Assembly (NCBI GenBank): GCA_021397845.1
Contig: CM038051.1
Span: 12,183,827-12,247,826, forward strand
Reading direction: 5' to 3'
From: Areca catechu
Lineage: Eukaryota; Streptophyta; Magnoliopsida; Arecales; Arecaceae
Length of the DNA stretch: 64,000 nucleotides
This document shows, piece after piece, positions 42,601 to 57,600 of the stretch (within the stretch, counting starts at the first letter, position 1; each line of letters begins with the position of its first letter). The translations under genes and the position numbers were made by a program. The notes under the pieces are model-generated. The model did no database searches and had not been told where the DNA came from. It saw nothing but the letters and a program-made list of their open reading frames with translations.

Positions 42601-45600
42601 CTAGCAAGCACGAAGCTCAGCAAGCCGGCTGGCAGCTGACTGACCACTCCTGGAAAACTTCAAGGATGTAAAGAGGCAAGAAAGGCGCTTTGTCATGGGC
42701 CTCGTCTCAGTAATCCCATTTAACGAGACACTTGTATCTTTACAAGCATCTGCATAGGTATCGAACCCTTCTAGATCTGCCTCGGTTATCAAAACTTCAT
42801 CCTCCCTGAGGGGACTTGTTGGCATGGACAGACTACAGAATGAGAGGTTGGGATCATTGCTAGCATCCTCACTAGTAGTACCATACCCTTCTAGATCTGT
42901 TGCAGTAATCAAAACTTCATCGCCGGTGAGTGAGCTTGTCGGTCTAGGACCTTGGCTTGCAGGGAATTCTTGTTTGCGCTTGCTGTATTCCTGGACAACC
43001 TGCATAAGTCAAATGCACACTAGTTAGAGGATAAAGCCAGCCAATGTTTCTACCGTACATGAGCGGCCTTGGATTCGATATTGGTTTACCAAGGCTTCAT
43101 AACAAACATCAAAAGGAGAAAGCAAGAATATTGATAAGGACTTCCTCTTTTGCCAGTATTTACTCTCCTACAAGAAAATAAATAAAATTGATGATTTATC
43201 ATCATGGTTTTTAATCAAGACCTACAAGGAGAATTTTTTACCGACTCTCTTTCCTTCCCTCCCACCCTGTCCCCACTCCTCACCATGTCCCTTTCATATG
43301 TCATCATCAAGAACCCGATTAATAGAATTTTCTTTTTTATCAAACCCAGGATTCCCACCAAGTTGCGAATCACATCATTTTCTCAATTTAGTTTCCTGTG
43401 ACACTCTACTTGAGTGGGAAACAGGTTTCCTGTAATTTTGTTAACTACTTCGCTGCTTAGATGCTTGCCATTCAAGGCAGTTGGCAAATACTCCTTTACT
43501 AACCAAAAACAAGCTGGATGCCAAACTCATGGAAGTCACTTCTTTAACACTAAATGGACACTTTCAATTTAACAGCATTTTAAACTTCAGTAGAAGTGTA
43601 GAACCATACTAGTCCAATTCCATCATTCAGAAATCCCAGTTCAAAATTAGTGTGTGCTCAGTTTATCGACTTTATTAATGAGATGCTTCATATAGTTAGG
43701 CCTATGAAAGCAAGAATCAGGAACCTAAACTAGGTTTCACCAAACATATCTGCAACATGGTTGTCTGCAGTGCTTGTATGCTATGTTGTTCTGGATATGT
43801 TCTAGGGAGTTTAAAAAATGGATAGACTATAAATTAATCAAGTTATTATTTTTGTAATGCCTCCTCTCAACAAATAATATTAATAAATAAAAATCAGAAA
43901 TTTGAAATTTAGGAAAGCAGACGAAGATTCCAAAAGTAAAGGCCTACAGATGAGGCCTTTGCATATATTGATGTGATATGACCATAAAGTTGAGGTCATC
44001 CATGCACTCCAGTTGCCTGTTGGATTCCTTTAAGTGTTATATATGAATTTATCATCACTCCAAAAATGAGACAAATGAGGAAAAGCACAATGACATAAAC
44101 TAAAACTTGCTAAACAATAAGCACCAACAATAACATTATTTATATTTCATTTAACTATTTTATCAGAGAAACAAATGCTCATTTCCTTACCCGCCATTGT
44201 GAGGGAGCCAAAAGCACTCGAGGCCGTCTTGATCGTACATATTCCAAAGCAGTTGTGGGTGTCATGTGCTTATACTCCACCTGTAAATTTAGAAATTGAA
44301 ATGTATTGGAACACTTTTTAGAAGGTCGGCATCAATGACATCATGCTTTATTAATAGTGTTGGACTGGCTAATCTACGCTTGTCAAGTTGCAAAATTCCA
44401 AATAAGCTATAAGCAAATGCATAAGAGCATACCAGGTAGCACAGAACAATGGTTGTGCTGCGTCCTCTTCCAGCTTTACAGTGCACATATGTAATCCTCC
44501 CATGGGATGCATTCCCTGAAAAAAAAAAAAGAACAATAAAGTTTTAAATGTGTTACGCATTTCTAGACATTACCATCTCTAAGAATAGCATTCACAACAT
44601 TCATAGTTTTTGACTAACCACATGGTGAAATGTGAATTCAGAAAGACCAAACCTACAAGTATGGCTTGGCCTAATATAAAAGAAATAGGATAATTGACTT
44701 GTTCCAAAAACTTCTGGACATCATTAATTAACACTGAAATGTTCTACCTACTATGCAATTATTTTTAAGCTTCTTAAGCCAACTGAATACTTTTAATCTT
44801 GTTCAGTATTCACAAAACAATTTCTACTTTTCTTTTTTTAAAATTCTGAAAAACAAAAAATTGTTTATACTCAAAAGTACTTTCTACCTACAGAACACAG
44901 AAGTATGTATATATAGTAGATATACTGACTGTGGACATGCTTGCCTAACTAATAATGTAGATACGATCGGTCAACATATTTAAATTTAAGAACCATGTTA
45001 CATGTCCATAGCCATGCCAAACCCATTTGCATCTCAACCAGACTGTTGCTCATCTTGACCTCTGATAAAAATCCAAGCTCATCTTCATTATTTCATCTAC
45101 CATTGGCCATTATAGTACATGCTCATACAGTCATACCATGTTGTTTGGATTGACAAAAACTTATCCTTTTTTGATCTGTCATTGGTCTTATTTGCCCATG
45201 CTCATCCTGTCTTAGTTAAGTTCCCTAAAGTTATCCTCAAAGTTTGGACCTCCTGATCCTTCCAATTCGTGTAAATCTTCCATATTTATGATCTGGATCT
45301 ACAGCTCTATATCATAATTGGAATTGGACACAAAAATGATACAAAGTTTCAACCTTAGATAAATCTGAATATGTAAAAAAAACAAAAAACAAAAACCAAA
45401 TACAAATTTGAATGTTGTAGAATCCATCCTAATAATAGAAACCCTATGGGGCTTCATTATTCAGGCAAAAACCTTTCTATTTCACCTCCCTTCTTTCCAA
45501 GACTTTAGAACCCATCCTAATAATAGAAACCATATGGGACTTCCTTGTTCAGCCAAAAATCTTTCTTTTTCACCTCCCTCTTTTTCAAGACTTCATCCAG

Positions 45601-48600
45601 CTTGTAAGCCCCGAATCATTATCCAGATTTCATAGTAATCCTTCTAGATGTGTTACTTTATTTAACTTCTGTGATCAGGGAATAACTGACTTGGGGAAAA
45701 ATAGTAACAACATCATGCTTCCATCCATGCTATCCCTCGCATGCCATACAAACAAACCTAATTAAAGTCTCATACAAAAAGAAAATAAACTTATCCACTG
45801 TCCCTATGAATGTTTTGAAGAATGGATTGCATAAGTGACATCTACCAATGTGCAGATAACAGATACTTTAAGATATAGGTCAAATTAACATAAATATTCT
45901 CCAATTAGTAGAAAAACAAATCTAACCACTACTGAATGGATAGGTATATGGATAATTCATGCAGCTAGGTTATATAAAGAAAATAATCAGAAAGAAATAA
46001 ACTTTGACAACTGTAAATCAGGCAACCTTTGCTGTATAAATTTCAAATAAAATGATACCCTAAAACTTAAGAGATAAAGTAACTGTGTGATAATGAAAAT
46101 CTAAAAGGCATGGAAGAATGAAAATCTAGAAGGCATGGAATAAAAACTATCACATCTGTTGAAATAAAGGTCAGAGAAGACTCTTACTATGGATGAAATC
46201 TACAGCTCGGCTGATATCCACAAGTGAAGGGGCAAAAAGGTAATCTCTGGTGGGAATCACTAGATGATCAATCCCATGAGCCTGTGAACAGAAAAAACTA
46301 AGGATAAGGCATGCATAACTTTGACAAGAATAAATAACAGAACTCGTCATACAAACAGAGGTCCCAAGGTAATATAAAATCAGATCCTTATTTGTATATA
46401 TTAAATTAGTTCAATCATTACCAGAATTTTCAGAAGTCATTTGTCCGAAGCAAAGATTATCACCATACATGCATAAACTTGAAAGTATATCCAACATTAT
46501 TTCATTAACATCGCAAAATAATTTTTCTTTCTCGGTAAGCCCTATGATTGAAAGGAGAGACTAGACAGATCGCCCTATTGTAAAGGCAGAGCTCCATATG
46601 GCACATGATCTAATACATAAATATTTACCACCTCTTGTAGAAGCACTAGAAGACCTCACGGCCAAAACCAACTCCCATGCCTGTCAGGCATGCCAGAGAG
46701 TCAGTACCTAGTACCCTTTCTTGGCGCCAAGCTCTTTCTCGATGAGGTCCACTCATGGCATTTAGCCACCTCTCAGTACCGAGATTGCTACGATCGACCC
46801 CACCTACTCCAGCTGTACGATCTTTCCACGTATCCACTGCGGTGTGTATGGCTGGCATGACCAACAAGCAAGTTCGTGGGAGATAGCATCTCAACGGAAT
46901 CAACGGCCCTAACAAAAAAGATGCCGGTGGAAGGAATTGTAAGAAATAAGATCCTAACAACTTGTCAGGATCCGTTATGCTCATCAGAGACCACCTCCCT
47001 AGCAGCCTTTTTGTGGTCTCGTATAATGCTATAAATAATAAGAGGGATACCTGGCAAGGTAGGCCATTCTGAGTGCTCATCAGCCCTCATAGTCACCATG
47101 GCTCACAGCTCCGGCTGCTGTTGCCCATTCCATCCTCCTTTATTGACTTGAACGCAGAGTGTCCCCACCGATAATCCTGGCCCAAAAACCTTTTGCAGGA
47201 CCCATTGGGTAACCACTAAGAGTAGCTAAACTTGCCGAAAAGGACTGGAAGATACCTCATCATTGTTGCGACCTTTTGAAAGGTGATCTAGCAGTAACAA
47301 ATTGGCGCACCAGGTAGGGAAAAGAGTTATTGCTTAGACACTCCTAGATTTTCAAAGCTTGAAGCCATAGTGATCACCCGTGCACAAGATTTCACCACAA
47401 GCCATATCGGGCAGCACCCATGTGACGGAAAACCATCTAGTCAAGCACTGGTGCCTGTTGCTTTGCCTCTTCAGCCGCCTGTGCCAAAGCAAAGTTTGCT
47501 GGCCGCCTTAGCCCAATAAGTCGAAGCCCTTGCTTGGACAGTGTAGAGGTTACGGCAGCAGCAATCTCCCACCGTGGGGCAACAACCAGTGGAAGTCCCG
47601 ATCATAGCTCCCATGGCTCATGGCAGTCATCATCCTCCATCCATGGGACCTTCTCGCCAATGGATTTCCCGTCACTCGCGGTCTCCTCCCTTGCAACGCA
47701 AGAGTCGCCATCACCCCGGGAACAATCCCGCTATCAATGAGCTGCCTCACCAATGCGGTCGCCCACACTATTCCTGCGTAGCCCTGATCCGGATCGACGA
47801 TCCAGGAAGGAACCAAGGCGGGAGAAGTGCTCCCGCTCGCCATCTGACTCTTCCGATGAGTATCTCTTGAAATCTTTCCAAGAGGGGTCTACCAAGAAGG
47901 CTACCGACGACGAGCCGAGCAATGCCTCGAGGAGCACAATCGCGAGCTACGCGATATCAACAACCACCGACTCGTAAACATCCGAGGGGAGAATCGGGAC
48001 CTTGCTGAATTTGATACTCAACCCCCTCTCTCTTAATGCATCATGGAAGTGCTAGTCTCGGGTCAATTCAAAATTCCATAGTTGGAGCCATATAACGGCA
48101 TCATCTACCTGTAAAACCACCTTGAGAGCTATAAGGCTCTTATGAAAATTCAAGGTGCCATCGACATCCTACTATGCATCTCCTTTCCAGCCATCCTTCG
48201 GAAAGCGACCCAAGCATAGTACTCTCGACTTGAGCCAAGGAGATCGATTCTTGTTCTTAGCTAAAGAAGAAGTTTGCGGCATACTTCAGTGCCTGTAGGA
48301 AGATGCCGCATGAGGCCAACAGCCTCTTTACCATCCGATGTAGGACAAGGAACCATTGAAAGACTATGTAACCCGATTTAAGGCGGCCATACTGGAAATC
48401 TATCACCTCGACGACTTCCTGGCCATGTTGGCTTTGAAACGGGGACTTCCCCCCTCCCGACTGACCTACTCTCCGGACAAGATCCCGATAAAGTTATATT
48501 TGGAGGTGCTCGCCTGTGTCGAGAAGTACATCCACGCAGACAAAGGAGCTCTCTCTCAGTGCGAAGTATGAAGGAAAGCCGAGCCACAAGAAAGCTCGAG

Positions 48601-51600
48601 AAAAGCCCTCTGGAGCCCCATCCAGCAAACCTGGCTCCTCTTGCCAGCGGAGCCCCAAGCCGAGAAACCCCACCGACCGATCACCTAACTACACCCCTCT
48701 TCTCGTCCTCCGTTCGAAGATCTTGATGGAGATCAAAGGGAAACAGTACTTACAAAGGCCCAACCCCTTGAAATCCTCCGTCTCCTAGAACAAGGACAAG
48801 TATTGCCACTTCCATCGCAACCGCGACCACGACCACGACATGGATGAGTGCCACCAGCTGAAGAAAGGGATTAAAGATCTCATCCGACACGACTATCTCA
48901 GCAAGCATATCTGCGAAGACGTCACTCGTCCTGATGCCCCCAACCCAAGGGGCAGTCGACCTTGCCCGAGTTCGATAATTGATCGACTAAAATTGAAGTC
49001 AACTTGATATCCTAGGAGGTAGGGCGACCTTCAAAGAGGTCGAGAGAAAAGGAGAGAGAAGACAATGTAATTCCTTTTTCCAACAAGGACCTGATTGGGA
49101 TTTATAACCCCAACAACGACCTTATCGCTGTTTCATTGACAATAGTGAAACATCCTGTAAGAAGATTCCTTGTTGATAGTGAAAGTTCGGCTGATATCCT
49201 TTTTTATGATACTTTTGTTCGGATGAATTTGCCATTGAACTGTTTAAAATATATTTCTATACCTTTGGTCACCTTTAACAGAGAATCAGTCGGCATCGAA
49301 GGGGAAATAACTCTTCCCGTCACAATGGGAACTCCATCTTGGTTGAAGACAATTTTTTTCACTTTCATCATGGTTCGAGTCCCTTCGGCATACAATGCCA
49401 TTCTCAGATGCCCTAGACTAAATCAGCTAGACGCTGCCATATCTATCAAGCATCTTCTCGTTCATTTTCACACAGACAATGGCATTGACGAAATATGGAG
49501 AGACCAGCAACTCGTCCGATAGTACTTCCAGAAGGCACCTAAACAGCCAAGGCCCAATAAGCATCCACCTACCGAGTTATTGAACCAAAGAGAACTCAAG
49601 AAAAGAAAAGCCTCCCAAGAGACTCCTTTTCTTTTTCCTAGATCGTGCCACGTAGACCACTCTCATCCAGATACGGCCGTGATGCTTCGAAAGCTTAATC
49701 ATCCGATTGCCTCTCTACCCAGCGCTCCGCGCGCAGCATTAAGGCTTACAGTTAGTAAGCCACATGGCACCACCCAACTAGCCGATGACGATTGCGCGTA
49801 CTTTCGAATATTATGGTATGGCTCTTCAAGTACCAAGATAATAACTCTCATTCATTGCCTTAACGCTCCCCTCGAAATGATAGTGTCTCCCCCGAAGCGG
49901 CGAAACGGTGTTTGACAACTCCCAGGCAGTGATTTAAAAACCAGAAGGTGAAAGAGCAAGAAGGTAAAAAGGCAATCTTGATTCATGGGGCCGGTTAAGC
50001 GACTACTCCCGACTCCTTGAAGCAGCAAGCCCCGACAGACCAACTCGGCACCGTTCCAGACTTGGGAGTGGAGGGCATTTGTTATAGCAACCACTCTTTC
50101 TTGGCCTTGAGACATTCACTAGACTACTGACTATGGTAGGGCCGGTTGTCGGGCATTCAGGTAACTCTTTTATCATCGGCCACCTCCTGTAGAAGCCCCA
50201 GAAGATCTCGTGGTCTAAGCCAACTTCCATGCCTATCGGGAGCGCCAGAGAGTCAGTATCCAGTACCCTCTCTCGGTGCCTGACCCATTCTCGGTGCCTA
50301 GCCCTCTCTCGGCAAGGTCCACTCATGGAATTTAGCCTCCTCTCGGCACCGAGACCGCTATGATTGACCCCACCTGCTCCAGCTATACTAATCCTTCCAT
50401 GTGTCCACTGCAATGAGTATGGCTAGCACGACCAACAAGCGAGTTCATGGAAGACAGCATCTCAATAGGATCGGTGGCCCTAACAGAAAAGATGCCAGTA
50501 AAAGGAATTACAGGAAACAAGATCTTAATAACCTTGTCAGGATCCGTTATGCTTGTCAGAGACCACTTCCTTGGCAGCCTTTTCATGGCCTCGCATAATG
50601 CTATAAATAGTAAGAGGGACACTTGGCAAGGTAGGCCATTCTGAGTGCTCGTCAAACTTATGCCCTCACAGTCACCATAGCTCACAGCTCTGGTTGTTGC
50701 CCATTCCATCCTCTCTTACTGACTTGAGCATCGAAATATCCCTGTTGGTAACCCCGGTTCAGGGATCTTTTGCAGGATCTATTGGCAAACATCGAGAGTA
50801 GCATCCAAACTTGCTAGAAAGGACCAAGGACATCCCGGTGCTGCTGCGACCTCCCGAAGGGTGATTTGGCAACAACACTTTCCATCCACCATGTGTCCAA
50901 TCTCATATAATAATATTTCATTCCGCGAAGATCCACTTGGACACCTTCTGAAGAGACTCCATTGGGATAGATTGCAACAACAAGAACAGATGAGGCAAAG
51001 CATGAGCCTGGTATTTATAGGACCATGCACTTCCATGATTTTTATGCTTTCTTTGGGTCAACTGGATCGGAATCTTCCCCTTTTTCCCATTTCATTTCAT
51101 CCAATGTTCAGGATGAAGCACTCATTGCTTCCAATGGACAACATGTGTGCCACCTTTCTTCTATGGATATGATGCCATAAGTGATGGAATAGAGTAACAA
51201 CACGAGTCTGGATCTTGCCTTGATCCAATGTCAATTTTGTGATACAACCATTATATGCAATGGCTATTGGCAAGTCCACACACCATCCAACTCCACCCAA
51301 ATATTTTTTATTAATTTTGTATAAAATGTAAAAGAATTTTTTGAAAAAAATTTTGCTGTCTATAACAAAAATTTCTATAATAACAATTAATGGCCATTAT
51401 CACATATTAGAAATGAGCATCTCTAGATTGGGTTTGGGTCAAGCCTAGATATGATGTCAAGAGAAATTTACCAAGCCCAAACCCGTTTTGTGACCATTGT
51501 ACCCTTTCAAGATTCTGTATTCCAGTTAATCGCCACCATCGTTTCTCCAGTTAATAACAAAGTTAATTGAAACCAACAATATTTTAGTAAAAATGGTAAA

Positions 51601-54600
51601 TTAATAATACTAGTGGTATTTTAATATAATAATATATTTTTAAAAAATTAATAATATATTAATATATTAACATATTTATATTTTATTAAAAACTAATAAA
51701 AGTATATATTAACAAAATATATATTTTATATATTAATAAAAAGATATTATTTTTAATAACTATTTATTAATAAAAAATATTATAAGGGTGGTATATATGA
51801 ACAAGGAAATTGCTTGTAAATTTTTTGGGCTAAAAATTATCAGTATAGTAAATCACAAAAACAAATGTACTTTAAAAAAAGGTACACTGTGCATCATGTG
51901 GGTTATATGCTAGTTGAAATGGAAGATGCAGTCTGCCATTAAAAGAAATTTGCTATGCAATCATGAATCATGATGTTGTAAGCCATATTCTATATGCAGA
52001 GTGCCACGAACTATGAAGAATTAATATTATGAGTGTCAATGCACTGCATAAGTAAATTGTTGTAAATGATTAACTTAAACTATTAACTATTACACACTAA
52101 AAGAAAACATCTACCTGATATAAGGATGATGGAACCAGGGTCTCATATGGCTCATTTAGGGTGATGACTCCTTGAACTCCGAGCTGCTGTAGGTGGGGTA
52201 CATCTTTGGGAAATGGAACAGCACCAAGCAAAATAAACTGGAAAATAAGAAAAGAACCCATATTTGGCAAGCATCAGCTTTATGAAACCTTTCTGCATAT
52301 GCAATAATGAGTATAAAAGCTCAAAGCACCGTTGCACCAGCATGAAATCAAGTGCGTGAAAAAACTGAAATAATATTTTCTTCGAAGTAAACTCATTGAC
52401 TTCAAACAAACATATTAATGAAAACGCCCTAATTGAAGATGTGTTTCATGAGGAAGTTGATAATCCTAGAGCTGTCAACGGATCGGGTCCGGACCCGAGA
52501 CCTGCGGGTCTGGACCCAATGGATCTGGATCTGGATCTCAATCTGGACCCATTTACCCGGACCCGGACCCGATTAGTCATAGTTAAATGGATCCGGGTCT
52601 GGATATTACATATCCAGACCCAACAGACCCGAAACCCGATTAAATAAAATAATATGATATATATTTATATAAATGTGGGACGTTGGATCATAATCGAACG
52701 GTTAAAAAATTAAAAGAATAGAATCCTCCACTCTTACAAGCCCATGGGCCATAGTGGTATTCGGGTCCGGGTTCGGGTCTAGATACCCGAGATTCATTCG
52801 GGTCCGGGTCTAGTACCTTAAAATTGGACCGTCGGGTATTCGGGTCCGGGTCCGGGTCCGATAGCTAAAATTGGGTCCGGATCTGGATATCTGGGTTCCG
52901 ACCCGAACCCGATCCGTTGACAGCTCTAGATAATCCTTTGTCTACTGACAAGATCATTTATACATGCCTAGCTGGAATTCACAATCTACAAATAAGCCAA
53001 AATGACAATAGCAAACACACCAAGTAAAAGGTATGTCATGATGCATCCACGGTAGTCTATATATTTGTGAACCCTTCTGAGAAAAAGTAACCAAAGTAGA
53101 CATCCTGCATGGTGTTAGTTATTTCTCATCCATTTTGAAACAAAACAAGATATGTAAGTAGGATTTTGCACTTGTCATTACAATGAGGATGAAGTGTGCG
53201 CATGCGTGCGTGCATGTGTGTGTGCACATAGAGAGAGAGAGAAGAAATGTTGTCCCAAAGGTTGGTATCAGGAATGTTTGAAGTGAAGGATGGAAAGGAT
53301 CTTGATTAGATGAAGATATTCCAGGAGGCCTACATGTCCCTTTTGTCATTTTTCTCATCCTACGTCATCTTTTTCTCTTCGACAACTCACAAGATACATA
53401 TATGTGCTGTAGTAAGTGATGTCAGAGCTGTGGCAACAGAGACATGGCCTTAACCTCAACTATCCCACCTTACACTGACCCACTGGAACAGCTTCATGAA
53501 TCTAATGGTGGTCCATTTATTTTAAAAATTAATTACCACCTATGACAGACATCAACAAACAATCTCAAGATGCGGGGGAATTTTGATGTTTGGTTTAAGG
53601 AAAATGTTTGCTAAGAAAAATATCACTGGATTGCCCTTGGGGTATTGTTCACGCACTCATTGCACCCAAGGTCCATTAATTTAGACACCAACATAGCACT
53701 TGTGCCCACAGTGGCTGTAAACAGAACAGCAAGTTGGAAGATTTTGGATAAGTGGTCATCCACTAGCACCGTGAGTTCCAAGGAGTACATCGATAATACT
53801 ATCAGAAGTGAGGCAAGGTTTATTTTGCAGAACAGAATTATGCAGTAGACTGAATTCATATTACTTTCCCTGGGTCCTCATCAAAGATCAATATGTCAAA
53901 TCAGGCTCAAAATTGTGCCGTATCATCAACTCTAAGACATAAAACATCTTGTCACCCAAACATTATAATTATCATCTAAATCTTCTCCCTTTTTTGTGAA
54001 AAAAGGTGTGTCATGATCCCAATGCCTCTGATCATAGCAAGGAAAAAATAATTAAAATCCGAAACTGTTGTGGTACTACCTGCACTGATACAACTTATTG
54101 GAGAATCCCTCGTGCAGAATACAGATTCTTGTTTCTAAGATCAAGATGTCGTTGTTGATGTTGCAAAAGAAGGAAAAAAGGAAATGAAATAAAAGACATA
54201 ATTAATAGGATATGCAAGACTTTACCATGTAAAAAAAATCACTTATAAGATAAAAACTCGCCCTCTCAATCCTATATAATTTCTTTCAATAAGGAGCCCC
54301 AAATCTCTCACAAAACTCTCAACTCTCAAAGAAACACTCTGGCTCTTCAGACTTTTCTGCCATTACCACATCTCTTGGAAGCCCTCTGAATCCTTACACT
54401 TTCCTCTCTACCCCCTTGTCCCTCTTTTCATAGCCTCTCTGTCGAAGAGCACTTCAACAAGAGTCCGATGGTTCAAACTGCATTGAAAAATGACTCCAAT
54501 TCCTTATCCAACTCTTGTTTGACCCACAGAATAGTCCTGGCCATCCAATCGCTATCAATTATGTGAGATCCTACTAGATCAAGTCCCAAATGAAGTCAGA

Positions 54601-57600
54601 ATCACCCTCAGCCATCTAATCTCGCCCGAGAAATACGTTTCACCGTCCGATCATGCAAAATCAGTGCATGGACCATGATAAGGCTCCTTGGGCTGCGATA
54701 AAAGGTCTATAAACCGCGTGAAACTACTATGGACTAGGCAATCCACGATGCACCATGACAGGGGGAGGTGAAGCATGCACCCGGGTGCACAAGTCTGCAC
54801 ACTGGCCTACCTTCGTACATGCCTGCCTTCATGAGAATCTGGGTCTGCTGTAGGCCGAGCTCGAGGCGTAGCTCAACAACCTCCACCTCGACTCAATGTT
54901 CGGCCTCCACTTGACTTTGAAAGCTCTTGAAGAATCCCGTCCCCATGCCCTAGGACAAATGCTTGCTGCTCATGGATAGGCAAACATGGAAGTCGAGCGA
55001 AGCCACTCGATCCCATCACTATTATGTACTGTGCTCACCTTGACCTAAAACCTTCTCGAAGAAGTCTCCTGTAGTAATAAAAATTTCATCGAATAGTGTT
55101 ATCTATTATCCTTCTGAGTCTCTCATCTCATGCCCGATCCACCTAATCCTAAAGATCCACCTCGTATTGGGCTTCTATCTACATCAAGAATTTCATCTCA
55201 TATTAGACTCCCTGTCAAGAGGTAGTGTCCTCCACACTTGTTTCCCTGCAAGATACCCTACTGCCATAGATAACCTTCAGGATTCCATCACCGACCCTCC
55301 ATGTATTACCATTTTAATCCAGTTTACTCAATGAAATTAGATTCTTGCTAAAGTTGGATATGCATCGAATCTCGTCCAGTTTCCTTAATGTTCCATCATG
55401 AAAATTTTAATTGACTGTCCTTTCATTTTTTATCATAGCTCGATCCATTTAGTAGGTGGATATCATTTTCTCCACTCTCTAGAGAGTCAAACAGCTCCTT
55501 TATGCAATAATATGATAGAGACATGCATAATCTAGAATTCACTATAGAGAAGAAAAAGATACTTTGTCATATACCATGAGTGCATCACCGTATCCGTCAC
55601 TGTTGCTATCATCGGCCACCGTCGTAATAGCACTCATTCGATTTTTAAGTTGTTGGCAATCTCTAATATAATGCCCCAACTCATCGCATTTGTACTATTT
55701 GATCTTACTGGTATCCTTTGACTTGGACCTGAACCGTCCATCTCGTGATCCTCTGTCGCTCCATCGTTTACTGCCAGCTCTTTCAAAGACCATCAATGCT
55801 GAGTTCCTGCCTGAGTATCCTTTGTTATCTCGTCTGAGAATCTTATTTTAGAAGAGCGCCAAAGTGATCTCTCCCATCTTGATGATGATTTTTTCTACTA
55901 GAAGAGCAGTTACCAAGGACTCGAAGGAGTGCAAAAATGATCACAGCAAAACCAATGTCCTGATCTTCTCTTCAACCTTCTCATTTACACTCAAAAGATT
56001 GGTAAGGATCCTCTAGAAGTTGCTCAGATATTCCTGCACGCTTTGTCCTATGCTTATCCGTAATTGATAGAACTGCTTTCAAAGAAAGAGTGCATTGGTA
56101 AGGGACTTTTCATATACAATTTCTCGAGCTTCACCTATAGCGCCATCAGAAAGTCTAGCTCGGCACAGATTATCACTTCATCCATCAAATATAAGCGGAT
56201 CATACTCACTGCCTACATCTGAAACTGCCTCTATTCTCCTTCATGGTGGCCGGTCTCACCTCGCATATGAGAGCATCGATCAATCCCTCCTGAATGAGCA
56301 TATCTTTTATCCTTGCTTGCCAGAAAAAAAAATTATCCTTTCCATTGAATCGGTTGATGTTGCCTTTGATTGTATGTCTTCTTCATTCTTTTTCATCTTG
56401 ATTAACATGGACAATCTGAACAATCCAGGACTCTAATACTGGTTATTATGGTGCTATCCAAGGTCCGCTGAACCGGTATCGGGACCCGTACCGGTCAGCA
56501 AGCGGTACTGTACGGTACGGTACGGTCTGTACCGTACAGGCATATGTACCGACATGCCAAATTAAAAAAAAAAAAACAATCTTTCTCCCCCCCTCTCACT
56601 GAACTGACCCCGAACCGGACTGAACCGACCCAAACCGGGCGGCTGGTACCGATACGGTACCGTACCGCACCGTACCATACCGGTATCGGAAAAAAAATTT
56701 TTTTTTTTTTCAACAGTCCAGTGTCCGGACTGTTTTATGGTGGCGAACCCTACTTGGCCGGTACGGTATGCCCCGTACCGGGCGGTACGGGATGGTACTG
56801 CGAACCCTGGTGCTATCTACACTGATATCACTTGTTGAAAAATCCATCATATGAAATATGGATTTTCACTTCTAAGATCACGATGTCGTTGATGCCAAAG
56901 AGAAGAAGAAGAAATTAAAAAAATAAAATAATCAATAGGACATGCAAGACTTCACAATAAAAAAATAATTACTTATAAGATAAGAACTCACACTCTTAAT
57001 CCTATATAATTTCTCTCAATAAAAAGTTCCAAATCTCTCACAAAGCTCTCAACTTTCAAGGAGACCCTCTAGCCCCTATAGGCTTTCTCTGCTGCTGCTA
57101 CATCTCCTGAAGCCCTCTAAATTCTTACACTTTTCTCTTTGATCCTTATCTCTCTTTTTATAGCATCTTTGTCGAAGAACACTTTGACAAGGTCCAGTGG
57201 TTAGGCTGTCCATGGACCGAGTCTAGGCCTGAGACCCATGGGAATTTATCCAACGGGTCCGGGTTTGATACTAACATAAGACTCGTTTACCCGGACTCGG
57301 ACGCAGACTTGTTTAACTAGAATATAAACAGGTAGGGTCTTGATATTTAATATCCAGACCTAAGATCTGGATAATAAAATATAATATTATATATATATTT
57401 ATTAAAAATATTATGAACTATTAAATCAAGATCTAATGGCTCAAAATCTACACAGTAAGGAGGTTGAAAGGAAAAATATGCTGAGTCGCTACCAACCGAC
57501 TCTAAGTACCCTCTCTCCCTCCCTGCCTTGGTGGCTCCCTATCTCTCCACCCACTAGCCGATCGGCATCATTCGCAATCTCCTCCCCGTCCTTCCCTCCC

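Larger units (their letters stand above)
46626..50874 (+). mobile_element. Tat-type LTR element in PTPMT intron 2, gag-protease only
   Basis: LTRs lie at 46626-47299 (left end truncated) and 50080-50874. A primer-binding site follows the left LTR, then degenerate gag and aspartic protease; RT, RNase H and integrase are missing. It is antisense to the host gene. The 3' LTR is followed by ACACT, but no matching duplication is found at the eroded left end. Confidence 0.88.

Noticed and set aside
47534..47870. Overlapping frames just after the intron-2 Tat primer-binding site
   Set aside because: They are pieces of the frameshifted Gag N-terminal region and mirrored frames, not separate genes.
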